Made by a program: the position numbers and the translations under genes. Positions 1 to 7,708 of a DNA stretch of 64,000 bases are shown in pieces (the stretch's first letter is position 1; the number at the start of each line of letters is the position of its first letter). A model generated the notes under the pieces. The model made no database searches. It worked only from the letters and a program-made list of their open reading frames with translations, and was not told where the DNA came from. Origin of the DNA: Robertkochia flava (GTDB lineage: Bacteria; Bacteroidota; Bacteroidia; Flavobacteriales; Flavobacteriaceae); assembly GCF_020166515.1 (NCBI RefSeq), contig NZ_JAINZT010000005.1:1-64000 (forward strand). Reading direction: 5' to 3'.

Positions 1-78
1 GATCACGTTGATAGGCTACAGGTGTAAAGGCAGTAATGTCATAGCCGAGTAGTACTAATAACCCGTAAGCTTATGTAC
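1..78 (+). rRNA. 23S ribosomal RNA, 3' end (partial)
   Basis: The first bases carry the conserved terminal 23S segment, including GTTGATAGGC, the TGTAAAGGCAG stretch and AGTACTAATAACCCGTAAGC, which match helices near the 3' end of bacterial large-subunit rRNA. Only this last part lies in the window. The mature end is placed by comparison with the usual terminus and could be off by several bases. A 5S gene follows about 130 bases later, as in a normal rRNA operon. Confidence 0.9.
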
Positions 79-211
79 TGTAGTCCCCTGCCACGCAAAA
101 GGGCAGGGGGCGCAACCTCTTTCATAAAGTAAGATCCAAGAATTTATACCCTCGAACGTTTTTATCTCAATATGTTAACTTATTAGGATGCTTAAGGCAT
201 CCGTACAACTT

Positions 212-317
<106 letters not shown>

Positions 318-322
318 TTTGA

Positions 323-355
323 AACCCTCATCATGAAAATGGTGAGGGTTTTTTT
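323..355 (+). terminator. Intrinsic terminator of the rRNA operon
   Basis: A 12-base stem (AACCCTCATCAT with ATGGTGAGGGTT, one G-T pair) closes on a GAAA loop and runs into seven T residues. It sits right after the 5S gene. Confidence 0.92.
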
Positions 356-359
356 ATGC

Positions 360-790
360 GTTTAGGTTACAGGTTACAGGTTACCGCGTGATGTGTGATG
401 CGGGATGTGTGATGCGGGATGCGTGACCAGGTACAGGTTACAAGTTACAAGTACAACTGGTACTCTCTACTCCCGACCTACCGTGCTTCGCACAGGCAGG
501 ATTTCCTTCCGGAAGGGATGGCAAGCTCCCGACTCCCAATAACCCTTTCCTTTGTGCCCTCCTAGCTCCTGTCACATTAAAAAGAAGAAAGGGGAAAGAG
601 CCAAGAATTAAGAATCAAGAGTAAAGACAAAGCGAAACTTTACAATACAGGCGTACGCAATACTCAGAGCTCTTATCACTTTTGTAGCCTCTGTAACCTC
701 TGTAACTTTATAACTTTCCTTCGTACCTTCGTACCTATGTACCTATGTACCTATGTACCTACGTACCTACGTACCTTCGTAACCCAAACC
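360..790. repeat. Spacer made of several short tandem repeats
   Basis: This stretch without a gene is built from unrelated short-period repeats. AGGTTAC units lie at about 364-385. A TGATGCGGGATG pattern repeats at about 387-428. CTCTGTAAC units lie at about 688-712. About seven and a half 8-base units of the type NCGTACCT or ATGTACCT fill 721-782. The last block runs up to the start of the next gene and reads open in one frame only by chance. I see no coding signal here. Confidence 0.85.
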
Positions 791-793
791 TAT

Positions 794-1420
794 ATGAGAA
801 ACCAAAGTCCCCGAGAGGAAAAATGGAATACCTGGTCGCATGCACTGGGTGCTGTATTGGGAGTCCCCGGACTCTTCGTGCTGCTGGCAATGAATAATCA
901 ACATTCGCCCTGGAGCTATGCGAGTATCATCCTGTATTCCTGTTCCATGATACTTCTATTTTCCTCTTCAGCCATCTATCACTACGTGACCAGTGAGAAA
1001 AGTAAGCTGTTGTGGCGCAAAATGGACCATATAAGCATTTATTTCCTTATTGCCGGCACCTATACCCCAATTGCGCTAATTTCGCTCTATAAGGATCCCG
1101 GAGTCACCATTTTTACCATCGTCTGGTCTATGGTGCTTATTGGAACTTTGCTGAAGGTGTTCTTTACAGGCAGGTTTCAGTTACTTTCTGTTTTGCTTTA
1201 CCTGGGCATGGGATGGCTCATTGTCCTGTACTGGGGAAAGGTTCAAACTGCTTTGACAGAGAAGGCGGTATACCTGATGTTTCTTGGTGGAGCCTTCTAT
1301 TCTACCGGGGTGATCTTTTATCTTTTAAAAAGACTGCGTTTCCAGCATGTGATCTGGCACTTTTTCGTGCTCGCCGGTGCAATGGCGCACTTTTTTATGG
1401 TGCTGGAAGTGGTGCGTTGA
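794..1420 (+). CDS. Hemolysin III / PAQR family membrane protein
   Basis: This encodes a 208-residue integral membrane protein with about seven hydrophobic segments. It has the family signature near the N-terminus (EEKWNTWSHALGAVLG) and the conserved histidines in SSAIYHYV, KMDHISIYFLIAGTYTP and the C-terminal HVIWHFFVLAGAMAHF. The family includes YqfA and hemolysin III. Despite the name its bacterial role is poorly defined, and a hydrolase-like zinc site has been proposed from the eukaryotic relatives. The ATG at 794 was chosen because the in-frame sequence upstream is only the 8-base tandem repeat. It stands alone between the rRNA operon and pnp. Confidence 0.88.
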   Translation: MRNQSPREEKWNTWSHALGAVLGVPGLFVLLAMNNQHSPWSYASIILYSCSMILLFSSSAIYHYVTSEKSKLLWRKMDHISIYFLIAGTYTPIALISLYKDPGVTIFTIVWSMVLIGTLLKVFFTGRFQLLSVLLYLGMGWLIVLYWGKVQTALTEKAVYLMFLGGAFYSTGVIFYLLKRLRFQHVIWHFFVLAGAMAHFFMVLEVVR

Positions 1421-1767
1421 AAATAATTTCAGGACGTCTTTACCCGACGTGGCCATCTGCCAGGACTTTCGGATAGAAGGATGGGTAAAGTCGTGAAGTT
1501 GTAAAGGCGTAAAGTTGTGAGGAAGTAAACCGTATTACAGAGAATATCAGGACGTCTTTGTAAGGAGGGTGGAATCCAATGTGGCCATCTGCATCCGGCT
1601 TAGTAGCTGTCCTGGGGATTTCTAATTGGCATTTGGATAATCTTAAAAAGATCGCCGCGGTCTCCCGAAGTATCGGGATCCCCTTGCCTTCGGCAGACAA
1701 GCTCGCGAAGACATCTATTTTTAAAACTCTACCTCCGTACCCACGTACCTACGTACCTCTCATCATC
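1421..1767. repeat. Repeat-rich spacer between the hemolysin III gene and pnp
   Basis: No gene is evident. A partly duplicated element occurs at 1430-1460 and again at 1548-1592. Both copies begin CAGGACGTCTTT and end GTGGCCATCTGC, and they differ between those ends. Degenerate GTAAAG/GTGAAGTTG units lie between the two copies. A short block of the GTACCTAC repeat returns at about 1736-1760, matching the one at 721-782. The small open frames here look incidental. Confidence 0.75.
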
Positions 1768-1798
1768 AAAAAAAAAGCCCGGCGTATTGCCGGGCTTT
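1768..1798 (-). terminator. Terminator of pnp
   Basis: A 10-base perfect stem (AAAGCCCGGC with GCCGGGCTTT) has a five-base loop. On the minus strand it is followed by a run of T (the A run at 1768-1776), right after the pnp stop codon. Confidence 0.9.
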
Positions 1799-1817
1799 CG
1801 TATGCAGATAAAAAAGA

Positions 1818-4100
1818 TTATCTGTTATTGTTGCGTTCGTTGCGGTCATTGCGACCTCTTCTGTCACCTCCGCGGTTATCGCGATCGCGACTTCCACGGT
1901 TGCGGTTATCACCGCGTGAGTCTCTTCTTCCGCCATCGCGATCACTTCTCGGTGGACGCTCTTTATAGCCTTCCGGCTTAGGAAGCAGGGCTTTTCTTGA
2001 AACCTTATCTTTTCTGGTCTTGGGATCGATACCGAAGTATTTCACGTCAAATACGTCTCCCATATTTACCACATCGGTAACGTTATCTGTACGATCCCAT
2101 GCAAGTTCTGAGATGTGCAGTAATACTTCATTACCCGGTGCTTCAACATATTCTACAACGGCACCGAAATCAAGGATCTTGATCACCTGTACCTCGTAGG
2201 TTTCTCCAACCTGAGGTTTGAAGGTAAGGGAATCGATCTTGGCAATAACCTTGTCGATACCTTCCTGATCTGTACCCAGGATTTCTACAATACCTTGCTC
2301 GTCTTCTTCATTAATAACGATCTCAGTCTTGGTTTCTTTTTGCAGTTCCTGGATAACCTTTCCACCAGGACCGATAAGGGCACCGATAAACTCTCCGGGC
2401 ATCCTTACAGTAACGATCTTCGGCGCATGTGCCTTAACCGTTGGTCTTGGCGACTCAATGGTTTCGGTAAGTTTGCCCAGGATGTGTAAACGTCCTTCCT
2501 TGGCTTGTTCCAAAGCGTTCTCCAGGATCTCATAGGAAAGTCCCTTGATTTTGATATCCATCTGGCAGGCTGTAATACCATTGGCAGTACCGGTTACTTT
2601 AAAGTCCATATCTCCAAGGTGGTCTTCATCTCCAAGGATATCCGACAACACGGCGTATTTCTCTCCGTCAGTAATAAGTCCCATAGCAATTCCGGAAACA
2701 GGGCTTTTCAGCTGTACTCCGGCATCCATCAGTCCCATGGTTCCGGCGCAAACCGTAGCCATAGAAGAAGATCCGTTAGATTCCAGAACTTCAGATACGA
2801 CACGTACAGTATAAGGGCAGTCTGCAGGGATCATTCCTTTCAGCGCTCTCTGTGCCAGGTTTCCGTGACCGATCTCTCTTCGGGAAGTACCCCTGATCGG
2901 GCGTGCTTCTCCTGTAGAGAACGGAGGGAAGTTATAATGCAGGTAGAAGTTCTCTTCTCCTTGTTCTGTTGGCAGGTCAATTACATTAGCCTGCTTGGAG
3001 GTTCCAAGGGTTACCGTAGCCAGAGCCTGGGTTTCTCCACGGGTAAAGATACTCGATCCGTGGGTCGATGGCAGGTAGTCTACTTCACACCAGATAGGTC
3101 TGATCTCATCGGTGGCTCTGCCATCAAGGCGGATACCTTCGTCAAGGATAAGTCTTCTAACGGCTTCCTTGTGGGTTTTACCGAAATACTTACCAACAAG
3201 GTCTCCGTTTTCTTCAAGTTCCTCTTCAGTAAAGAGTCCTTCACAGGCTTCCTTAACTTCAGAGAATTTCTCGCCACGTTCTTGCTTCGAAGTTCCCCCC
3301 TTTGCAATATCGTAGCATTTTTGATAAGCGAAGTCCCAGATCTTTTTCTCCATTTCTTCGTTCTCCTTCTCCCCGTCGTATTCGCGAACAGGCTTTTTAC
3401 CTCCTGCCTTTTCTACGAGACGATTTTGAGCTTCGATCTGGATCTTGATCGCATCATGAGCAAATTTAATGGCATCGGCCATCTCTTTCTCGGATACTTC
3501 TTTCATTTCTCCCTCTACCATCGCTACAGAGTCTTCTGAGGCACCAACCATCATGTCGATATCGGCCTGCTCCAGCTGGCTCTTGCTTGGGTTAACGACG
3601 AATTCTCCGTTAACGCGTGCTACACGTACCTCAGAGATAGGGTATTCAAAAGGAATGTCAGAAAGTTGGATCACTGTAGAGGCAGCTAATCCTGCCAGAG
3701 CATCCGGCATCACCTCGTCGTCATGCGACATCAGTTGGATCATCACCTGAGTCTCGGCGTGATAGTCTTTAGGGAAAAGCGGACGCAACACCCGGTCTAC
3801 CAATCTCATGGTAAGTACCTCCTGGTCGCTTGGTCGTGCTTCTCTTTTAAAGAATCCGCCAGGGAATCTTCCCGCTGCAGCGAATTTCTCACGGTAATCT
3901 ACCGTAAGGGGTAAAAAGTCGATGTCCGGATTGGACGTTCTGGCAGATACCACAGTGGCTAATAACATGGCATCTCCCATGCGAATCACTGCAGAACCGT
4001 CTGCTTGTTTGGCTAGTTTCCCTGTTTCAATGGAAATGGTTCTTCCATCTCCTAAATCAATAATTTCTTTGTGTACTTCAGGAATCATAAAGTTTTTCAT
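1818..4100 (-). CDS. pnp: Polynucleotide phosphorylase
   Basis: PNPase degrades RNA phosphorolytically from the 3' end and is a core exoribonuclease. The 760-residue protein shows two RNase PH-like domains (about residues 10-150 and 310-540), then a KH domain with the [12 protein letters not shown] loop and an S1 domain. A C-terminal tail of about 50 residues, rich in Arg, Gly, Asp and Asn, is longer than in the E. coli enzyme. Translation may start at the first ATG (4100) or at the ATG four codons later (MIPEVHKEI), which matches the usual family start and has an A-rich leader. A GC hairpin abuts the first start codon. rpsO lies upstream but is separated by its own terminator. Confidence 0.97.
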   Translation of the reverse strand: MKNFMIPEVHKEIIDLGDGRTISIETGKLAKQADGSAVIRMGDAMLLATVVSARTSNPDIDFLPLTVDYREKFAAAGRFPGGFFKREARPSDQEVLTMRLVDRVLRPLFPKDYHAETQVMIQLMSHDDEVMPDALAGLAASTVIQLSDIPFEYPISEVRVARVNGEFVVNPSKSQLEQADIDMMVGASEDSVAMVEGEMKEVSEKEMADAIKFAHDAIKIQIEAQNRLVEKAGGKKPVREYDGEKENEEMEKKIWDFAYQKCYDIAKGGTSKQERGEKFSEVKEACEGLFTEEELEENGDLVGKYFGKTHKEAVRRLILDEGIRLDGRATDEIRPIWCEVDYLPSTHGSSIFTRGETQALATVTLGTSKQANVIDLPTEQGEENFYLHYNFPPFSTGEARPIRGTSRREIGHGNLAQRALKGMIPADCPYTVRVVSEVLESNGSSSMATVCAGTMGLMDAGVQLKSPVSGIAMGLITDGEKYAVLSDILGDEDHLGDMDFKVTGTANGITACQMDIKIKGLSYEILENALEQAKEGRLHILGKLTETIESPRPTVKAHAPKIVTVRMPGEFIGALIGPGGKVIQELQKETKTEIVINEEDEQGIVEILGTDQEGIDKVIAKIDSLTFKPQVGETYEVQVIKILDFGAVVEYVEAPGNEVLLHISELAWDRTDNVTDVVNMGDVFDVKYFGIDPKTRKDKVSRKALLPKPEGYKERPPRSDRDGGRRDSRGDNRNRGSRDRDNRGGDRRGRNDRNERNNNR

Positions 4101-4102
4101 TT

Positions 4103-4121
4103 AACCCGGTCATGCCGGGTT
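4103..4121 (-). promoter_or_regulatory. Hairpin in the pnp leader, next to the start codon
   Basis: A perfect 7-base stem (AACCCGG with CCGGGTT) around a five-base loop ends two bases before the first ATG of pnp. It has no T run, so it is not a terminator. It could influence translation start or mRNA stability. This is inference from position only. Confidence 0.45.
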
Positions 4122-4288
4122 GGTGTTATACAATGGGTACTGTACCAGGTACAGTGGGTGTTGTGTTGTTGTGTAGTTGTTGCGGTTACCCAATGAAAAA
4201 CTATGTAATTTGAGCTTTTTTATGTGAATTACGGCCTAAAAGCTATTAAACCACCGTAATATAAGTTTAATTTCTCGACAGGGAAACT

Positions 4289-4313
4289 AAAAAAGGGGGC
4301 GAAATGCCCCCTT
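4289..4313 (-). terminator. Terminator of rpsO
   Basis: The stem AAGGGGGC/GCCCCCTT has a GAAAT loop and is followed by T residues on the minus strand, immediately after the rpsO stop codon. Confidence 0.9.
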
Positions 4314-4317
4314 AATC

Positions 4318-4587
4318 TTATTTTCTCAATCCTAATTCTTTTACAATTGCACGATATCTGTTGATATCTTTCTTTTTCAGGTAGTCAAGAAGACTTCTTC
4401 TTTTACCTACCAAACGAACCAGTGAACGCTCGGTGTTGAAATCCTTACGGTTCTTTTTAAGGTGACCTGTAAGGTGATTGATTCTGTGCGTGAATAACGC
4501 GATCTGACCTTCTGCAGAACCGGTGTTGTTCTCTTTACCACCGTGCTTTTTGAAGATCTCTGCTTTAACTTCTTTGGTTAAATACAT
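4318..4587 (-). CDS. rpsO: 30S ribosomal protein S15
   Basis: The 89-residue protein has the S15 pattern throughout, including GSAEGQIALFTHRINHLTGHL and LVGKRRSLLDYLKKKD. These bind the central domain of 16S rRNA early in 30S assembly. The length is exactly that of the family. A good -7 element lies about 60 bases upstream and a terminator follows the stop codon, so it appears to be transcribed largely on its own ahead of pnp. This is the same gene order as in many other bacteria. Confidence 0.98.
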   Translation of the reverse strand: MYLTKEVKAEIFKKHGGKENNTGSAEGQIALFTHRINHLTGHLKKNRKDFNTERSLVRLVGKRRSLLDYLKKKDINRYRAIVKELGLRK

Positions 4588-4645
4588 GCCAATATTATTT
4601 AAATGATTTTTATGTATATGTCAGTAGCTTTTACTAACAAGGCTG

Positions 4646-4653
4646 CAAATATA
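4646..4653 (-). promoter_or_regulatory. Bacteroidota -7 element for rpsO
   Basis: TATATTTG on the minus strand matches the TAnnTTTG consensus of the Bacteroidota primary sigma factor and would give a leader of about 50 bases before rpsO. No clear -33 TTG was found at the usual spacing. Confidence 0.65.
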
Positions 4654-4734
4654 GCAATAAATTCTTTTAGGTTTCGTTTTAAACTAAATATATTTATAGC
4701 TGTCTTAAATCTTAAATAATTAAACCTATTTCCT

Positions 4735-5583
4735 ATGAAAACTAGAATTTTAGCTTCGTTTATGGCGCTCTCAGCGGTGTTGTGGACGTCCTGTTCCGAC
4801 GAAGCAGACAACCTCACCGAAAACCTGGAGATCCCGGTAGCGGATATAGAGATCAATGCCCAGGCAGAATTACTGTCTGATCAGATCGACGACATCGCTG
4901 CCTCTGTGGTAGTTGATGAATCTGCTGCTGCAAAATCGGTTATTTCACAACGTGTGGAGCTTCCTGCCTGTGTAACCATTACCAAAACGGCTAATGGGGA
5001 TAAGGTAAAAAAGATCATAGATTTCGGAAACGGATGTACCCTTGCTAACGGGGTAGCCTATTCCGGGCAGATTATCGTCGAGTATATCTGGAATAATGAA
5101 CTACGGCAGGCAAATATCGTGGTAGGAACCGATAACCTGGGGGTGAATGACCTGATGATTACCGGAAGAAAGGAGATCCTAAGAACCTGGCCGGCTGCTG
5201 ATCAGGGAGGGTATCCGAATTCGGAGGTACAAAGCGATCTTGTGGTGGCTCACCCCAGTGGGTTGAATGCCAGGGTTACAGGGACGACCACCCGGGAATG
5301 GATCGCTGGATTTGGGACTGGTAACTGGGCCGATAATGTGGTTCTTATCGGTGGGAACCGAAGAGTGCAGACCTATATGAACGATTCCCTTCTCAATACC
5401 TATGAAATGGAGATCACTGATAACCTGAGAAGAGAGTGGGCTTGCCGATTTATTGTATCGGGCACCCTTTCACTCAGCAATTCCCTGTTTTCTGCCACCT
5501 TGAATTACGGGGATGGTAATTGCGATAATAAAGCCTTGCTAACCACTTCCTCCGGGAGAACAAAAGAGATCGAACTCCGTTAA
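4735..5583 (+). CDS. Predicted lipoprotein of unknown function
   Basis: The 282-residue protein begins with a lipoprotein signal peptide whose lipobox ends at Cys20 (LWTSC), followed by an acidic SDEAD stretch, so it is probably anchored in the outer membrane. Two further cysteines (PACVTIT and GNGCTL) flank a segment with a KKIIDFGNGC pattern. The rest is rich in beta-prone sequence and Thr/Asn, as in many secreted flavobacterial proteins. I do not recognise a named domain and assign no function. It is a single gene followed by a bidirectional terminator shared with accD. Confidence 0.85.
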   Translation: MKTRILASFMALSAVLWTSCSDEADNLTENLEIPVADIEINAQAELLSDQIDDIAASVVVDESAAAKSVISQRVELPACVTITKTANGDKVKKIIDFGNGCTLANGVAYSGQIIVEYIWNNELRQANIVVGTDNLGVNDLMITGRKEILRTWPAADQGGYPNSEVQSDLVVAHPSGLNARVTGTTTREWIAGFGTGNWADNVVLIGGNRRVQTYMNDSLLNTYEMEITDNLRREWACRFIVSGTLSLSNSLFSATLNYGDGNCDNKALLTTSSGRTKEIELR

Positions 5584-5612
5584 CATTAGGTTGTACGTTC
5601 TTGAATGAAATA

Positions 5613-5645
5613 AAAAACGCCCTCAGAAAAGAGGGCGTTTTTTTA
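5613..5645. terminator. Bidirectional terminator between the lipoprotein gene and accD
   Basis: The stem AAAAACGCCCTC/GAGGGCGTTTTT closes on AGAAAA and is flanked by A and T runs. It can therefore serve both the rightward lipoprotein gene and the leftward accD transcript. Confidence 0.88.
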
Positions 5646-5669
5646 TGTGTTCTGTTTACTAACGGGATG

Positions 5670-6527
5670 CTATTTTCGAATAGGCTGATTTTGGATCAGG
5701 TCCAGATACAGGTTCACCTTTTTCTTGAGCTCTCTTCTGTGAGAGATGAAATCCAGGAATCCATGTTCAAGAAGGAATTCGGAGGTCTGGAAGTCTTTTG
5801 GCAGGTCCTTTCCGGTAGCTTCTTTAACCACCCTCGGTCCGGCAAACCCGATAAGTGCTCCTGGCTCTGCGATGTTTATGTCTCCCAGCATGGCATAAGA
5901 AGCAGTGGTACCCCCTGTGGTAGGATCGGTACAAAGGGAGATATAAGGAATTCCGGCCTCGGCCAGCTGCGCCAGTTTAGCACTGGTTTTCGCTAATTGC
6001 ATCAGCGACAAGGCTGCTTCCATCATACGGGCTCCTCCGGATTTGGAGATCATCATAAACGGAATCTTGTTCTGAATGGAATAATCAATGGCGCGGGCAA
6101 TCTTTTCGCCAACAACACTTCCCATCGAGCCTCCAATAAAGGCAAAGTCCATACAGGCAATGACCAGGTCTTTCCCCTTGGATTTCCCAACCGCGGTACG
6201 AACCGCATCCTTAAGGTCGGTTTTGCTCATGGCGTCTTTAAGACGGTCGGTATATTTTTTGGTGTCTTCGAACTTTAAAGGATCCTTCGATTCCAGGTTC
6301 GGATTGAGCTCTTCGTATTTATTGTTGTCGAAAAGGATCTCAAAGTATTCCTTGCTTCCAATTCGAACATGATAATCATCTTCAGGGCTTACATAAAAGT
6401 TCTTGGCAAGCTCATCGGCTTCAACGATTTTTCCTGTAGGCGATTTATACCACAACCCTTTGGGAGTGTCTTTTTTCTCCTTGGTAGCGGTTTGAATCCC
6501 TTTCTCTTTTCTCTTAAACCAAGCCAT
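5670..6527 (-). CDS. accD: Acetyl-CoA carboxylase carboxyltransferase beta subunit (lacks zinc ligands)
   Basis: AccD, with AccA, transfers the carboxyl group from biotin to acetyl-CoA to make malonyl-CoA for fatty acid synthesis. The 285-residue protein keeps the crotonase-like fold and oxyanion motifs ([48 protein letters not shown]). The N-terminal segment that forms a four-cysteine zinc ribbon in E. coli (Cys27, 30, 46, 49) has no cysteine here. The matching residues are Ser29, Gly32, Ser47 and Asp50. It follows fbaA by 44 bases and is probably cotranscribed with it. Confidence 0.96.
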   Translation of the reverse strand: MAWFKRKEKGIQTATKEKKDTPKGLWYKSPTGKIVEADELAKNFYVSPEDDYHVRIGSKEYFEILFDNNKYEELNPNLESKDPLKFEDTKKYTDRLKDAMSKTDLKDAVRTAVGKSKGKDLVIACMDFAFIGGSMGSVVGEKIARAIDYSIQNKIPFMMISKSGGARMMEAALSLMQLAKTSAKLAQLAEAGIPYISLCTDPTTGGTTASYAMLGDINIAEPGALIGFAGPRVVKEATGKDLPKDFQTSEFLLEHGFLDFISHRRELKKKVNLYLDLIQNQPIRK

Positions 6528-6571
6528 TATTGTAGGATTTAGAATTTATACCTCCGCCTGTGGCGGCCTTA

Positions 6572-7645
6572 TTACTTGTTTATTGAATTCGTGTTATTAA
6601 GATCTTCGAAAGCTTTTTCCAGTCGGGTGATAAAGGTTTTCTCGCCCTCTCTTAGCCAAACTCTCGGATCGTAGAACTTTTTGTTGGGGACATCCTCCCC
6701 TTCCGGGTTTCCGATCTGGGACGCAAGATAGTCTTTTTTGCTTTGAACATAATCCCGTACCCCTTCCGTAAAAGCGTATTGCAGGTCGGTATCTATATTC
6801 ATCTTTATTACCCCGTAACCAATGGCTTCGCGGATCTCTTCCAGGGTAGATCCGGACCCTCCGTGGAATACGAAATTGATGGTATTATGAGGTACATTGT
6901 ATTTTTTTGAAACGTATTCCTGGGAGTTCTTAAGGATCTTAGGAGTAAGTTTCACGTTACCAGGTTTGTATACCCCGTGAACATTTCCGAAGGCCGCAGC
7001 AATGGTAAATCGGGGACTTACCTTAAGCAGCTCTTCATAGGCATAGGCTACTTCTTCAGGTTGTGTATACAGTTTAGAATCGTCTACATCAGAATTGTCA
7101 ACTCCGTCTTCTTCTCCGCCTGTGATTCCCAGTTCAATTTCAAGGGTCATTCCCATCTTGTCCATACGGGCCAGGTACTCCTTGCAAATGGCGATGTTCT
7201 CTTCAATAGGTTCTTCAGAGAGGTCGATCATGTGTGAACTAAACAAGGGTTTTCCGGTGGCTTTGAAGTGTTCTTCACTGGCATCCAGAAGTCCGTCGAT
7301 CCAGGGCAGGAGTTTTTTCGCACAGTGGTCGGTATGAAGGATCACCACAACCCCATAGGCTTTGGCTAATTCATGCACGTGCTTGGCACCTGCTACAGAA
7401 CCGGCAACGGCAGCGCGCTGGTCTTCATTGGAAAGTCCTTTTCCGGCGATAAACTGCGCCCCTCCGTTAGAGAATTGTATGATAACAGGAGAATTCAGTT
7501 TTGCAGCGGTTTCCAGAACCCCATTGATACTGTTGCTTCCAATTGTATTTACTGCCGGCAAAGCATAACCGTGCTTTTTAGCGTGCTCAAAGATTTTTTG
7601 TACATCATCTCCGGTGGCTACCCCTGGTTGAATATTTAGACTCAT
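6572..7645 (-). CDS. fbaA: Class II fructose-bisphosphate aldolase
   Basis: This is a zinc-dependent aldolase that interconverts fructose 1,6-bisphosphate with dihydroxyacetone phosphate and glyceraldehyde 3-phosphate. The 357-residue length fits the class IIA (E. coli FbaA-like) type. Visible sites include HTDHCAKKLLPW with zinc and catalytic residues, the zinc histidines in GNVHGVYKPGN and FHGGSGST, and the phosphate-binding NIDTDLQYA region. It heads an apparent fbaA-accD unit. A -7 element lies about 40 bases upstream, inside the end of tamL. Confidence 0.97.
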   Translation of the reverse strand: MSLNIQPGVATGDDVQKIFEHAKKHGYALPAVNTIGSNSINGVLETAAKLNSPVIIQFSNGGAQFIAGKGLSNEDQRAAVAGSVAGAKHVHELAKAYGVVVILHTDHCAKKLLPWIDGLLDASEEHFKATGKPLFSSHMIDLSEEPIEENIAICKEYLARMDKMGMTLEIELGITGGEEDGVDNSDVDDSKLYTQPEEVAYAYEELLKVSPRFTIAAAFGNVHGVYKPGNVKLTPKILKNSQEYVSKKYNVPHNTINFVFHGGSGSTLEEIREAIGYGVIKMNIDTDLQYAFTEGVRDYVQSKKDYLASQIGNPEGEDVPNKKFYDPRVWLREGEKTFITRLEKAFEDLNNTNSINK

Positions 7646-7685
7646 AGAATTGATTTTACGGTATTAAGTTGATCAATAGACCCTG

Positions 7686-7693
7686 CAAAAATA
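7686..7693 (-). promoter_or_regulatory. -7 element for fbaA-accD
   Basis: TATTTTTG on the minus strand fits TAnnTTTG. It lies in the gap between tamL and fbaA, 41 bases before the fbaA start. No convincing -33 box was seen. Confidence 0.5.
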
Positions 7694-7708
7694 ATAAAAT
7701 TAGTGCGC

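Noticed and set aside
721-782. Regularly spaced short repeats that might suggest a CRISPR array
   Set aside because: The units are 8 bases long and contiguous with no spacers, and no cas gene is nearby. It is a simple tandem repeat.
737-793. N-terminal extension of the hemolysin III protein
   Set aside because: The 19 extra residues are only the translation of the tandem repeat. The family start is the ATG at 794.
1579-1968. 129-codon open frame on the plus strand across the pnp terminator
   Set aside because: It runs through the repeat spacer, the terminator and the antisense of the PNPase tail. The Arg/Leu/Ser-rich translation is the mirror of the RGG tail.
2505-3539. 344-codon open frame on the plus strand inside pnp
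   Set aside because: It is antisense to a conserved PNPase domain, and its length is explained by codon bias of the real gene.
4599-4856. 85-codon open frame on the minus strand upstream of rpsO
   Set aside because: It overlaps the start of the lipoprotein gene in antisense and covers the rpsO promoter. Its composition is that of an A/T-rich spacer.
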